A stretch of 64,000 nucleotides of DNA from Anthostomella pinea (Eukaryota > Ascomycota > Sordariomycetes > Xylariales > Xylariaceae). Under the pieces are notes generated by a model. The model was given only the letters and a program-made list of their open reading frames with translations, ran no database searches and had not been told where the DNA came from. Made by a program: the position numbers and the translations under genes. This document shows, in pieces, positions 23,130-34,001 of the stretch. Location of the stretch: NCBI GenBank assembly GCA_963556695.1, contig CAUWAG010000007.1, positions 2,232,001-2,296,000 on the forward strand, given 5' to 3'. Numbering within the stretch: position 1 is the first letter of the stretch; each line of letters opens with the position of its first letter.

Positions 23130-26100
23130 CGTGAAATGTGCGAAATTGTGTTGTGGCTGCTAGAAGTGTGTCGCGGTGGATGATCGGGGATGTGGCGGTT
23201 AGTGGTAGCGAAGGAAGCGGCGGTACAATACAATGGAAGAAAGAAGAATTAGTTCAATTGGATTGCCTCACCACCGATGCGAAGAAAGAAAAACGAGGGT
23301 GATCGGTGCCGGTAATGATGGTCTCGGGTGGGAAAGAATGTGGTGTGTTGTGAAAGGAGTCGGGAAGTGAACACAAGGAGGAGGATTTGAGAAAGGGAAC
23401 AGTTGAAGTAAAAAGGGATTGGCCTTTAGTGCCAGAGCCCGGCCCGGTTTGGCTAGCACCAGCTAATAATACGGTCAATTGCCTATCAAATTGATTGATT
23501 GATCGATTAATTCCGAGACACGCAAGCGCACTAACCACTCACAGCCCCAACGTAACAGCGGAGTGGAAACCTGATCTGCAGGTGCTGCTTCGCCTCATTC
23601 AGCGGTCCACTGGCTCTAGGTACCTACGTACCAGTGCCACAATCAGTCAATCGGACCCCGGCAATCTATTCACTCCTCCATTCAGTCATTGGGCCTGACC
23701 GGGCTGGCATGGCACAATAGGAGACGAAGCCAATGTCGCTCATTCAATCACAGCTGCCCTGATGGTTGAACTTCTTTTCATAGCACATCGCTCACCAAGG
23801 AGGGAAAGAGATGCAACTGGCTGACCGTCGGATGGAAGCATGGATCGAATGCGATACGAATCAGGAGCAGCAGGAGGGTGGCAGTGTTCGCACATCACTC
23901 CAGCAGTAGCTGGGACCCCCTGCCTGCGTCTCTCACCTCTCACACAGTCCAACATTTGAAGCACAAGACAGCGCAGACAGCGTTCTGAAGCACAGGAGAG
24001 TGTTTGGCTGTCAGGTGTGAGGTCACCCACGCCATTTGACATTCAGGGTTCACCCAGGGTTGGTCGAGGTCTGCGTCGGCGGTTGTGAACGGTGACTGGT
24101 CAGAAGTCACACGCTCGACCTGCCCCTATTGGAAGCCCGCTGGTCGATGTGCGGTGCAACTGGTAAACGTCGTACTTGCGCGCGCTCGCTGTCCTCGAGT
24201 GATGAGCATGGGCAGTTGACGCTTGCTGCCATTGAGATCTTCCCGCTGATCATGATGATGTCCACGATGTCTCTGCGGGGCTCTGGAGCGCATTGAAGGG
24301 GTGGAAGGGGCCCGACTATTTCGCAGCGGTTTGGGCGGGTTCCAATGCAGCTTCCAGCAACGGTCCAGTGCCTCCAGTGGCTCTAGTGGCCAGGGCTCCC
24401 CGGCTCCCGGCCTGTCGTGGTGCCCTCTGATCTTGGCGGAACTCGGCTCTCTTGGCATCTAATATGTCGCGTTTCGATTGGCCCAGACCGGCCGGGCAAT
24501 CCCCGAGCATCCCGCCCTAGTAGCGTCGCCGTTCATTTCAGTTAAATGAAGTAAAATGACAGTCCGATCTAGCAAAGCTTAGCAGCAACCAACCACTCCA
24601 AGACGCGATTCCAACACAAGCACGCCCAGGACAGACCATCGCCCGTTACTTGCAGTAGACCCCTACGCCGACCGAAAGAAGTGTCGATATTCGAGATGCC
24701 AAGATTGGGATTTGGCAGTTTGGCAGTTTGGCTGGACATTGGGATGGGTGTCGGGGGTGTGTAGGGAGGCGGCTCCTTGCTATTCTTGGACGTCGAAAAA
24801 GGGGTGCTCCTCAATCCGTCCACATTATTAATAACAAGCATGTCGGCCACCAGATCCAGAACCACATAAACTGTTCCAACTTGACATCACTGCCTTCCTT
24901 GGGGCCACTCGCGCGCACATCGCAACTTCACCACATGGCGTACTCGAAGGACTGACCCTGCCATATCGACAACTGGCCTCTGGTCAACATGCCAAACAGC
25001 CTTGCGCCTCAATGACAAGGTCCTGTCGCTGCTGAAGAAGTCGTCCATCAGAGTGTGCTGCATTACATGCGGTTTGCTGATACATGCGGTCTGCTGCACT
25101 ACCCATTTGCGCTATGCGTTTGACAACATTCATCGCAACTCCCAATTAATCTTCAAACACTAGACTGCCCCCAAGAGCCCGGGGGCAGAGTGCGTCCCAA
25201 TTGCTGATCAAACCCATTCACCGCCCTCCTCGCCAGCTACATCCTCGAAGGGTACGGCGCGGCCGGCAGTCTATAGACCCACCTGCACGGATCCGATACC
25301 AGTCAACGGATGCGATGTAAAGTCCCATCCGCCCGAGAACGCGGGGGGCTCGCCCGCAATTTGACGGTTGATGGGTTTAAGGTTGGATGCAAGGCCGTCT
25401 GGGGCAGCAGCGGACTACGTTGCTCATCAAAGGCCACTGTCTTGCCGACAAGTGTCGCGGTACGGCCAAGCGTTGGACTCATCTCGATGAGGAGTTGGAA
25501 ATCTTGCTGAGAGATCTAGTCCGTTGGCGAGAGTGACTGGTAAGTAATGGTCGATGGTTCGATTCACAATGATGGTCGCAGGTATGGATGAGTGAGGCTG
25601 CATGTGAGGAGGCCGTCAACAGGCTGGGCATAGCCTTGACTCGGAAGTGCCACTCGTATCTGGAAACATTGACCCAAACATAATAGAGGCAGTGCACCAT
25701 GTGAGTTGGCCGCCGTTGAGCACGTTTATCATGATTCAAGCAGTCAAGGTATAGTCGAAACGTGCTAGTTGAGACAACAACACTGCAAATTTCATGCGTG
25801 TTGTTATGGTTAACAAGCGGCTCTATACGATCTGATCTACTGTTTGCTACTGGGATCTACCTTTCGACTCGCGTGCCTCATCTGATCCAAAACCTGCTAA
25901 CGTTAGTACACAGAAGCACAGATGCAGAGTACAGGTAATCAAGCAACGCCCCCGGAAACATCACAGAGTCGCAGTATTTTACACAACGCACAATCATCCC
26001 CTTTCCCCTACCGACGGGTTGTTCCATCGGTCTCGCAGATCCCAATGAATCGTCTTTGACATGCTGGCTTCCCTAAGTTTCATCGGCTCCATCTCGTGTC

Positions 26101-26622
26101 AATATCAGCACAGCCACCACGCCCCGGCACACACATGCCCAATCTCGCGTGCAGATCGCGTCAACTCGTTCCCTGCAGTCCCCCAATCGATGTTCTCCTC
26201 TCTCTCTGGCGTAATCTTGAAGGGTTGCTGAGACTCATCGCTCTGCTTCGCTTTCTAGTTCGTCGAGTAGGACCCGTTGCACAAGCTGTCCTGTCAGACC
26301 AGCGTGTTTGCGAGAGAATGAGCTACTCGAGGCGAGGTGAGACATGCAACCTAACCGCTGCCGATTAATAGCCGCTGCGCGCGTCTGCACCCCAGACGCT
26401 GTTCACAGACAGCCCCCATACGGTCTTCGTAGCAAACCCTGCGAACCCGTCACGATTTCTGGCACATAACGATACCGAGCAAGCAGCGAGATCGGTATAT
26501 CATTCCTGTAATTATTCAACTGGGCAGCCCCCGACTCCCAAAGCACGCCTCCTGCCTTCCACATCCCCCAGCCCTCACCCTCACCCTCACCCTCAAGCCT
26601 CCCCCAAGCTCACCCTCCCTCC
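23130..26622. other. 3.5-kb intergenic interval, no gene supported
   Basis: Contains the upstream region of the glucanosyltransferase gene, with pyrimidine/purine-biased stretches, and otherwise only short motif-free frames. A CCCTCA hexamer run sits at about 26575-26597. Confidence 0.5.
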
Positions 26623-27107
26623 CTACGGCATAGCCTCCTTATCCGCCGCGCCCTCGACCCTTGCGACCCAGCCGACCCTCTCAAGCGCAAAGAGCTCATT
26701 ATCCGGCCTCGCCGCCTCCAGCGCATCCGCGTCGTCCAGCACGCCGGCCTTGACGACCTTGTCGTCGCCGAACGACGCGCCGTCGCGCCACAGCGTGCTG
26801 CCGCAGTCGCCGCAGAAGTGCGACGTGATGGTGTTGCCCGAGTCGGCCGTCTTGGCGATGCTCTTGGGCGCGCCGCCGCGCAGCTGGAACCCGGAGCCCG
26901 CGACGATGAGGTTCGTGCTGTAGGTCGAGCCTGTGATCTTGCGGCAGTCGGTGCAGTGGCAGAGGGCCTGCGGAAGGGAGTCGGCGGGTCAGAGCTTGAG
27001 ATGGAGAGAGGGAGCCATAAGAGGTTGCAAGCTGGACGTACCTTGGCGATCGCCTCGCCCTCGTACGAGATGCGGACCTTGCCGCAGAAACATCCTCCCT
27101 CGGGCAT
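26623..27107 (-). CDS. GFA/CENP-V family zinc-binding protein
   Basis: Two exons (27042-27107, 26623-26967) encode 136 aa. The zinc ligands of the GFA fold are all present: CxC in GGCFCGKVR, CxxC in ALCHCTDCRK, and CxxC in FCGDCGSTLW. The short length and lack of other domains are typical. The family is named after a bacterial glutathione-dependent formaldehyde-activating enzyme, but most fungal members have no known substrate, so only a glutathione- or small-thiol-related role is suggested. An unspliced reading stays open for 165 codons but loses the CHC-CxxC motif, so the spliced model is preferred. Third-codon positions are strongly GC-biased. Confidence 0.9.
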
Positions 27108-28609
27108 GGCTGGTGATGATTCGAGATTTCAATCACTAGATCCGAATGGTAGGGAGTTCAGGTAGGGTAGCAGGAAGCCACTGGTATCGTATCGTATCAC
27201 TGGGAGGTTCGGAATCAACTCTGTGACGAGATGAGGGTGGGATTATCTCGATCCATCATACACATATATAGGTCGTAAATTCCCCGGTAGTCTCCTTCGG
27301 GATTTGCCCGCACGATCTGCCTCTGCGTGGCAGCTGGCCGACGCATCTCCGGCTCCCCTTCCGGAAGGCCGCGGGGGCCGATCACCACTATGATGCGGGG
27401 CGTCGCGAATGTACGTCTGTCTGCTGACTCCGTCACTCCGTACAGCAGCGAAACCGAGACTGCAAATGCTTCCCACGCGCGGGATGCTTCCGAGCTTGCC
27501 GACTGCGCGGTAACGCTCCATCGAATGAGGGGTTTCGAGGTGCCGCAGACATGTCACGAGGTGGGTGGACGGGGGCCACGTGAGTTCGCGGGTTCGGTGC
27601 TAGGTATTTGAGTTCGTCTTGGTCCGAGATTGGGTTGGCCAGGTGTTAGCATTCTACCGAGCGCTTGGATCTCGTTTTGAGTGTGCCAGATCCGTGTCAC
27701 TTGGCGATGACGTATTTTACTTACCACGGCTGATCGTCAAGACTGGCGATGCCAAGTCGAACTGCCATCGCGAGGGGGTCTGAAATCGGTCGCTTGGCAG
27801 TCAGTGCGCGCCGCGATGAGGAGCTGCAGTTATACTACACAGTATTATTGTAGTAGTGTCTCTCTAACTCTCATAGAGTAGACCGCCATCTATGACTTGT
27901 CACACTTACCATCATGGGTCTCTCTTCCCGGCATGCCTATATCAGTCTCTGGATTCTAATGATATACTCATATTATTGGAATAAGTACCCAGCAGATTTA
28001 ATCTAACGAGCCATTTTTATGCTGATACCAGAACGATTATTCCACTTCCGATGATACACCCTGCGGTTGCCGAACATGAAGGGACGGACACTTTTGGGAG
28101 TTCAGTGTATGCTGACGTTATACTTTTCGACATAGATGCACTTTACGATGGTCCCCTGCAGGGCCAGAACTTCACTCCACGTGATGCACTGCCACGATAA
28201 TAACAACAACAACAAGGAAAACGACGGACCAAATAGAAGCCAATGAATCAGGCACACTTCAAGACGACGGAGTATAACCTCATCATATAGAGCGCGGCAT
28301 GGCGGATACCATAGGGAAACCAACATCGAGAGATGTATCTGTGCCATAGAACTAGGCGCCCTACGTCTACGTAGTGCTCGAACTAGTCACATAACGTTAT
28401 ACCGTATCGATACAGCTCGAGTTTTCTACAACTATCAGACTATAGAATCCACAATCGCTGCATCTCGTTTCTGGGGTGGGAGGTGAGCCTTGAGTCAACC
28501 TAGGTTCAATTCCTATCAGCGCTAGCTGGTGCTTTCCCTTTTGGCTCATCTATGGGGAGTGGTGCATACTCAGAAAGAAATCCAATCTAATAACTACCGA
28601 GACAAGACA
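27108..28609. other. 1.5-kb intergenic interval leading into the transposon block
   Basis: No gene supported. Holds the GFA gene promoter and copy B of the dispersed repeat (27978-28113). Confidence 0.5.
27978..28113 (+). repeat. Dispersed hairpin-bearing repeat, copy B
   Basis: Begins GGAATAAGTAC as copy C does, followed by an AGATTTAATCTAACGAGCCAT-like segment, then CCAGAACGATTATTCCAC (shared with copy A), then a weakened hairpin (ATACACCCTG ... GAAGGGA) and a GGGAGTTCAGTGTA tail. Same orientation as copies A and C. Non-coding. Confidence 0.55.
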
Positions 28610-28619
28610 TGATTCCCTG
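28610..28619 (+). repeat. Left 10-bp target-site duplication
   Basis: TGATTCCCTG, identical to 29440-29449 on the other side of the AT-rich element. Confidence 0.65.
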
Positions 28620-29439
28620 CAGGGTTCCGAACAACTTAACGGATATTAACATGTTGGTTGGATTAACGTCAATATATACGTTAACTTAATCTACGAGGAT
28701 CCTTGTAGCCTTAACAACTAACTTAATTACGAGGCTTTCGTAAGTTAGTATTGATTAATTCGTTGATATATAAGTTGATGAAAAATTAAAAGAATTTAAC
28801 CATATAAGAAATATTTTTTACAGTAAGTTTTAACGATGTATCTTATAAGGCTGGGGTTTTCTTACCGAAATTAATAAGGGTCCGGCTGGAAATACGGTAA
28901 TTTCCGAGGCTATATTAACCTACGAAAATATCAATTTCCGGAAACCAAACCTTTCGTTAATACATTTAACTTAACAAAGCGACGACTGTCACGGCGAGCG
29001 TACTGAGGAGCTGGGACATGGCCGGCAGCAAGCAGCTATTACTCTATTAACGAGAATATCAAGACTAGAGAGGAAAGGAAGAGAGAGAGAGATAGGTACA
29101 GCGGGAGGTTGCCCCTTTAAGGGGATCCTCTGGTCAGATCTTTCCCTTATTGGGAAGTATCGGCTTGTCATATGGGAAGGTCCGTGCAGGCCGTCACAAC
29201 GACGAAGTCGTAGATAATATTAACTTAACTTAACGAAAAGGTCCCATTGTTACGGTATTACATAATACCTCCACATATTTATGTACATATATACCTCTAG
29301 CTTCCCCTCTCTCTTCCGACCTTGCCTCTTCTTCCTTAGATATCGTTGAATCTAGATATTTCATCCCATCAGCCCTGACCAGCGCAGCTGCAGGCCTGAT
29401 TGTCACACCCGTTAACGTGGATTAAGTTGTTCGGAACCT
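28620..29439. mobile_element. AT-rich non-autonomous DNA element with 17-bp TIRs and a 10-bp target duplication
   Basis: The inverted repeat GGTTCCGAACAACTTAA at 28623-28639 is matched exactly by its reverse complement at 29422-29438. The direct repeat TGATTCCCTG flanks both ends (28610-28619 and 29440-29449). A 10-bp duplication with TIRs fits a Mutator-like (MULE) non-autonomous element best; hAT would give 8 bp. The interior is far more AT-rich than the surroundings, full of TTAAC/TTAA, and has no open frame worth calling. It may contain a nested fragment: 29248-29407 starts TGTTACGG and ends GATTGTCACA, like a small LTR. Class assignment is an inference from TIR and duplication length only. 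Confidence 0.7.
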
Positions 29440-29449
29440 TGATTCCCTG
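29440..29449 (+). repeat. Right 10-bp target-site duplication
   Basis: TGATTCCCTG, identical to 28610-28619. One base separates it from the right inverted repeat. Confidence 0.65.
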
Positions 29450-29467
29450 ACAGTCAGCTTCTTTATA

Positions 29468-29559
29468 CTACCATCCCCCACCCCCTAACGGGACACCCCC
29501 CCCACCGGGACAGCCAAACCCCACAACCACCACCAAAAGTCCCCTACCTCACTTACACG
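29468..29559 (+). repeat. Left terminal inverted repeat of the pogo/Fot-type element
   Basis: Pairs with 31606-31698. Shared blocks include CCCCACCCCCTAACGGGACA, ACCGGGACAGCCAAACCCCA and CTCACTTACACG, with a few substitutions and one length change in the C-run. Confidence 0.85.
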
Positions 29560-29773
29560 GATTATAGCCCCCTTTGAGGCTATCTATACGCTCTTTAGAT
29601 GGTTAGATAGCCCTTTTCTTGGTGTTTAGCCGGATATAGATTAGTGAAGTTTCAGCCATCGGCATCAGTGATTAGGAGCCTCTGTGCCCCGCCCCTAAAT
29701 GCAAATTTGCTGTAGAATTCTCTCTCTGAGCCCCTGACCCTTATGCCACCACAGCATCGTGAAGCCAGCCACG

Positions 29774-31542
29774 ATGCCTCCGCCCACGTACACTGAAGAT
29801 AATGTGGCGGATGCCTGGCTAGATGTGACAGATAACGGCATGTCTGTGAGAAAAGCCGCCCAAAAACACGGCATCCCTAAACAAACGCTGTCAGCACGCA
29901 TCAACGGCAGAGTCACCCAAGCCGAGGCCCAGGTTAGCAAGCAGAGACTCTCCCCTCAACAAGAGAGTAAGGTGGCTTAATGGATATTGCGCCAAGAGTC
30001 CCTAGGGCTTGCCCCTTCTCACACAGCCGTGCGGGAGATTATTATACAACTGCTGAAAAAGGGGGGGGGATTTCGCACCACTGGGCCTGAATTATATAGA
30101 GGGCTATAAACGCCGTAACCTTACTATCCAGACTAAAATCGGTAAGCGGATGGGATCTGCCCGGTTTAAGGGGTTCACCCCTAAGTCTGTCAACTGGTTC
30201 TTTGACATATTGGGGGATTATCAATGGGTGAAGCCAGAAAATACGTACAATGTCAATAAGGGCGGCATCATGTCGGGTTTTGGTTAGTCTTTTAACCCCC
30301 TATTCACCCCTATCCTGTCAGTTAACTAGCTAACCCCTATAGGCATCGATTCCCTAGTCTTAGAAAGTTCTGAGACTACGAAAGCCTTCCTAAAGAGTCC
30401 CCAGGGGCGTGGCTGGACCTCCTTTATCGAAGCCATCTCAGCCACGGGAAAAGTTCTCAAATCAGGCATAATTTTCAAAGGAAAAGATCTCCAGGCCCAA
30501 TGGTTCATCGAAGAATTCCACAAAATCGCGGGTTGGTACTACATAACGTCAGATAACGGCTGGACCAGTAACGAGATTGCGTGCCTATGGTTAGACCACG
30601 TTTTCCTACCCCAGGTGGATGCTGTACGAGGGGAAGACCAGGCAGAGCCGATCCTTTTGATACTAGATGGCCATGGTAGCCATACTTCCGTACGTTATTT
30701 ATTTTTCAGGGGTTGTTTAATCAGTTAACTAACTGTATAACTAACAGGACGAGTTCATGTTGCGGTGTTATTTTGCCAATATCTTGCTTTGTTTTTTCCC
30801 AGCCCATACCAACCACGGCATGCAACCACTAGATAACGGACCATATAACGCGCTCAAAGCCTACTACCAGAGATTTCTTTCGCAGTTAAATTCTCTCACA
30901 GATGCCTCGCCCGTGGATAAGATCAACTTCATCCGCTGTTATTCTCAGGCTAGGGACAAGGCTTTTTCTAAGCCGAACATCCTCTCGGGCTTCCGAGTGA
31001 CAGGGTGCTATCCAGTTAGCCGCAGGAAGTGTTTAAAACACCCGGAAATCCAGGAGGATAAAAGAAAGACCCCGGAGCCAAAGGAAGTTAAAGACTCGGA
31101 GCCAGAAGACCAGCTGACCCCTACCACAAGCCGACAGATCATAGATTTCGCAAAGAACCACTCCCCAGCCACTCGGCTGAAATTCAGGAAGATCTCCCAC
31201 GCCTTCGAGAACCAGGAGACGGAGCTGGCCCTAAAAGATCATAATATCAAGGCCCTGGAGGCTGAATTAGACCGGCTACGGCCCAAGAAGAGGAAGAAGG
31301 TCCCAAATCCGAACCGGAAGTTCATGAATATGACCGAGATATTGGCCCAGGGGGGTGACCCGTTAAGGGCCGTGGTTATAGAGTCTTCAGAGTCAGAAGC
31401 AGAGCCAGAGGTTATTAAAGATAAGGGTGAGGAGGAGGAAGAGGTTGAGGAGGCTGAGGAGGGTGAAGAAGCCCCTGTTGCAGAGCCCCAGGTGACAAGA
31501 AGCGGTCGGTCAATTAGGGCGCCAGCTAGATACGTGGATTGA
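29774..31542 (+). pseudogene. Broken pogo/Fot-type DDE transposase
   Basis: The N-terminus has a psq-type helix-turn-helix (KAAQKHGIPKQTLSARING) and a CENP-B-like second HTH. The DDE region follows: TYNVNKGGIMSGFG, then ILLILDGHGSHTS, then HGMQPLDNGPYNALK, split by introns at about 30284-30343 and 30690-30747. A Lys-rich segment and an acidic tail end the protein at 31542. Lesions: an in-frame TAA at 29978-29980 just after KVA; a frame change at the G-run 30061-30069; and the first catalytic Asp replaced, the family motif NVDEGG reading NVNKGG (Asp to Asn, Glu to Lys, both G-to-A on this strand). The second and third catalytic Asp remain. The last 261 codons are still open. Cannot be active. 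Confidence 0.85.
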
Positions 31543-31605
31543 GGAGCCTCAACACCACAGAATGATAATTTTTTTGATTTCTTTGGGCATCTAGAGCCTC
31601 AATTG

Positions 31606-31698
31606 CGTGTAAGTGAGTAAGGGGGTATTTTGGTGGTGATGGTGGGGTTTGGCTGTCCCGGTGGGGGGTGTGTCCCGTTAGGGGGTGGGGCATGGTAG
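31606..31698 (-). repeat. Right terminal inverted repeat of the pogo/Fot-type element
   Basis: Reverse complement of the left repeat at about 85-90% by eye, from CGTGTAAGTGAG inward to GGGGTGGGGCATGGTAG at the outer end. Confidence 0.85.
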
Positions 31699-32531
31699 TC
31701 GATCCAGACCTTTCCATACGATATTGAACCATCAGGTGGCTTATGCCAGTCGTCGTTATGACAGTCGTCATCATGTCAGCGGTAAAGAGGTCCTCCATAC
31801 GGTCCGGTCGTGCTATGATACCGAAGGTTGTGGTCCATCAATGGTGACATGATACGATGCCTATCGAGACTAAAGTGAAAGGGGGGTCCTTCTTGCCACA
31901 AGGCTCTTGAAGTGTCATTGGCTCTGGTTACGTATGGTATCACACCTGGTAGAGGAGCATATATGGTTGCCTAGCATGTGATCACGCAGAGTAAAAAAAG
32001 GGTATCTCCCAGTGATCTATAAGAAGACGGAGCTGTCTGATTGGTATCGTCTGTGGAACGACGTGAGTTAAGACCTCGCAATGCATATGGAGGACCAATA
32101 TCCAGGATATCCTCAAGGTCCGATGGACCCTGCCCCGCGAGTGTCGCAGTTATACAAACCAGGCTGACTACCGTCCACGAATGAGTTTGCACTGGTGCCC
32201 ACCCTAACGAGGGTACACTGCATTGATCTCGTCTTCATCCCCGTGCAAGCGGACTATCGAAATAGAGCCACGGACTGTAGTCTCAAGGACGTCCTGGTGT
32301 GTCCGCGTCATGGCCCCTGAACCAACCTTCTCAAGAGAGCGGAAATTAGGTCTGCATCGGTGTCCCTAATACCGAGACCGTAGCTGCCAATCAGCAGAAA
32401 AGCAGGGACCGAGATTTTCTAGAATATGCCTGTTATGGATAGTTCTACGACTTCAGGATCATACGAGTGCGGCATGAGAGAGATTGGGTTATTGCCTCTC
32501 CTCCATGGTTGATACATACATCCGTATTAAT

Positions 32532-32712
32532 GGAATAAGTACATTGTAATAAGCAGGTTTAGTCCAATTAGCCATATTTGATGCTTATTCCGGACTGCTT
32601 ATTCCGGACTGCTTATTCCGGACTGCTTATTCCAGCTATCATAAATACACCCTTCACTTGGTAAACGAGGGGTGTACGGAGACTTTAGGAGGTTCGGTGT
32701 AGTTATAGAGTC
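32532..32712 (+). repeat. Dispersed hairpin-bearing repeat, copy C
   Basis: Starts GGAATAAGTAC, then GCAGGTTTAGTCCAATTAGCC, GATGCTTATTCC, a hairpin with arms TACACCCTTC and GAGGGGTGTA (9 of 10 pairs), and a GGAGGTTCGGTGTAG tail. The longest copy because of the internal tandem array. Non-coding. Confidence 0.6.
32583..32637 (+). repeat. 14-bp tandem array (three full units plus a variant)
   Basis: The unit GCTTATTCCGGACT repeats three times without change at 32583, 32597 and 32611, followed by the variant GCTTATTCCAGCT from 32625. Copies A and B have a single corresponding unit, so the array expanded in this copy only. Confidence 0.85.
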
Positions 32713-32859
32713 CCGGGGCAGAGTTGCAGATATCTGGAAGTCAGTCACAGGCTGTGGGTGTTCAGTCCACACGCTTCAGTCGCTCGTCAACCTTCGATCT
32801 CATCCAGTGTCCCACCTTCCCACCTTCCTACATTCCTCTCTCTCTCTCGCGACATTACC

Positions 32860-33337
32860 ATGATGAGTATGCGCTCAACTTCAGTCACTCGCTGGTTCAA
32901 GAGGGCCTCCTACACGCCGTTGAGGGCGGAGGTCGCAGAAGTTTATCACGACTCTGATAGTATTCGCTCCTCGAGCGAGAGCATCATTACTGGCGTGCCT
33001 GGGAAGCTGCCACAGTTCAAGGAAGTATCTCGACCCCTTAATTCATGCTCTTGTTTTCGCCTTCTGTACCATCCCATACCTCATTCTACTACAGCGTGTG
33101 ATTATTGCTGCCCACTTGTACCAGCACAAGAGATGGTCTTCAGCATATGAAGCAGTGGAGAATACACTTGGAAATCTGCACTTGCACATGATCTTCTCGA
33201 TCGTATCCAACTGGAGGCTTAAACCCCTTCGAGCTTCGTATAACCACCTAGACCCAGGCGGCATTCCAAGCTCGATTCACTGGCATATTGCTAAGTCGCC
33301 GCCCATTCCACCGCAAACCACTAAGTCGAGAGATTGA
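32860..33337 (+). pseudogene. Unrecognised membrane-protein-like fragment with a frame change
   Basis: One frame opens MMSMRSTSVTRWFKRASYTP and runs to about QFK near 33020; the neighbouring frame continues with a hydrophobic stretch (PLIHALVFAFCTIPYLILLQ) and a basic amphipathic segment to 33337. Joining them needs a one-base change at about 33022. That looks like a small single-span membrane protein or N-terminal piece that has decayed. I recognise no family. Confidence 0.25.
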
Positions 33338-34001
33338 TTTCCTACTAGAGGCGCGCCGTCTTTCGAAGGGGCACACACCTCAAGGGCGTGAGAAGTGGTA
33401 CAATTCCAGCCAAATAGTCTTGACCAGTTTAAGAGACGTGTTAATGAAGTTCCAGCATTCTAGTGTCAATCTGAGAGGTACTGGACGATCTGACTTCCCT
33501 CACTATGTGGTATGGGCAGGGTAAGTGCGCATACGCGGAGAACAGTATTCACTTAGTGTATCAAAGTAGTCTCATCTGTTGACAGGTACATCTAAGGACA
33601 AGCACACATGAGGCAAATTCCCAAGCTTTCGTTCTTTTACTTAAGAATTCATCTCGAAATGATCAGCCGCCAGGCGGAATAGAAAGCTCGTTGTGGTGAG
33701 CCAGCTGCCGAGACGGTCTGGATCTCGTCAACTTCCAGATGAATAGTTTCAGAGGGGGCCCCATCTATCGCAATGTCTTCGGCTTCTATTATGGCGTTGA
33801 AGTTTCGCTTTGATCTCGATGCGTGCGAAGTCGCGAAGCAGAGCTGCTTCCGCCACGTCGCGTGTTACATCGTCTGGCTTGCCAAGTTCAGCCGCACGAG
33901 TCGCCTCACCGACTTTTGCTTCGCAACATCTACCGGCCTACCTCTTGACCGCTGCTACCGACGACGACGTCGACGAACCTGACACTCACACATCCGGCGC
34001 A

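Larger units (their letters stand above)
29468..31698 (+). mobile_element. Tc1/mariner-superfamily (pogo/Fot-type) DNA transposon, inactive
   Basis: The element is 2231 bp, bounded by long imperfect TIRs (29468-29559 and 31606-31698) starting CTACCATSCCCCACCCCCTA. The left flank is TA (29466-29467), the expected target dinucleotide; the right flank reads TC, so one copy of the duplication has decayed or the boundary is off by a base. The interior holds one transposase gene in the plus orientation with at least two introns and several lesions (separate entry). It lies 18 bp beyond the right duplication of the AT-rich element, so the two form a transposon cluster. Confidence 0.85.
31699..34001. 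other. Transposon flank with decayed sequence
   Basis: No intact gene. Contains repeat copy C (32532-32712) with an internal 14-bp tandem array, and a two-frame membrane-protein-like fragment (32860-33337). Confidence 0.5.

Noticed and set aside
28470..28525. tRNA-like 3' half with GGTTCAATTCC (B-box-like) and a possible acceptor pairing ATCGCTG/CAGCGCT
   Set aside because: The D arm and anticodon arm do not fold acceptably, there is no proper A box, and one T-stem and one acceptor pair fail. At most a tRNA-derived SINE relic.
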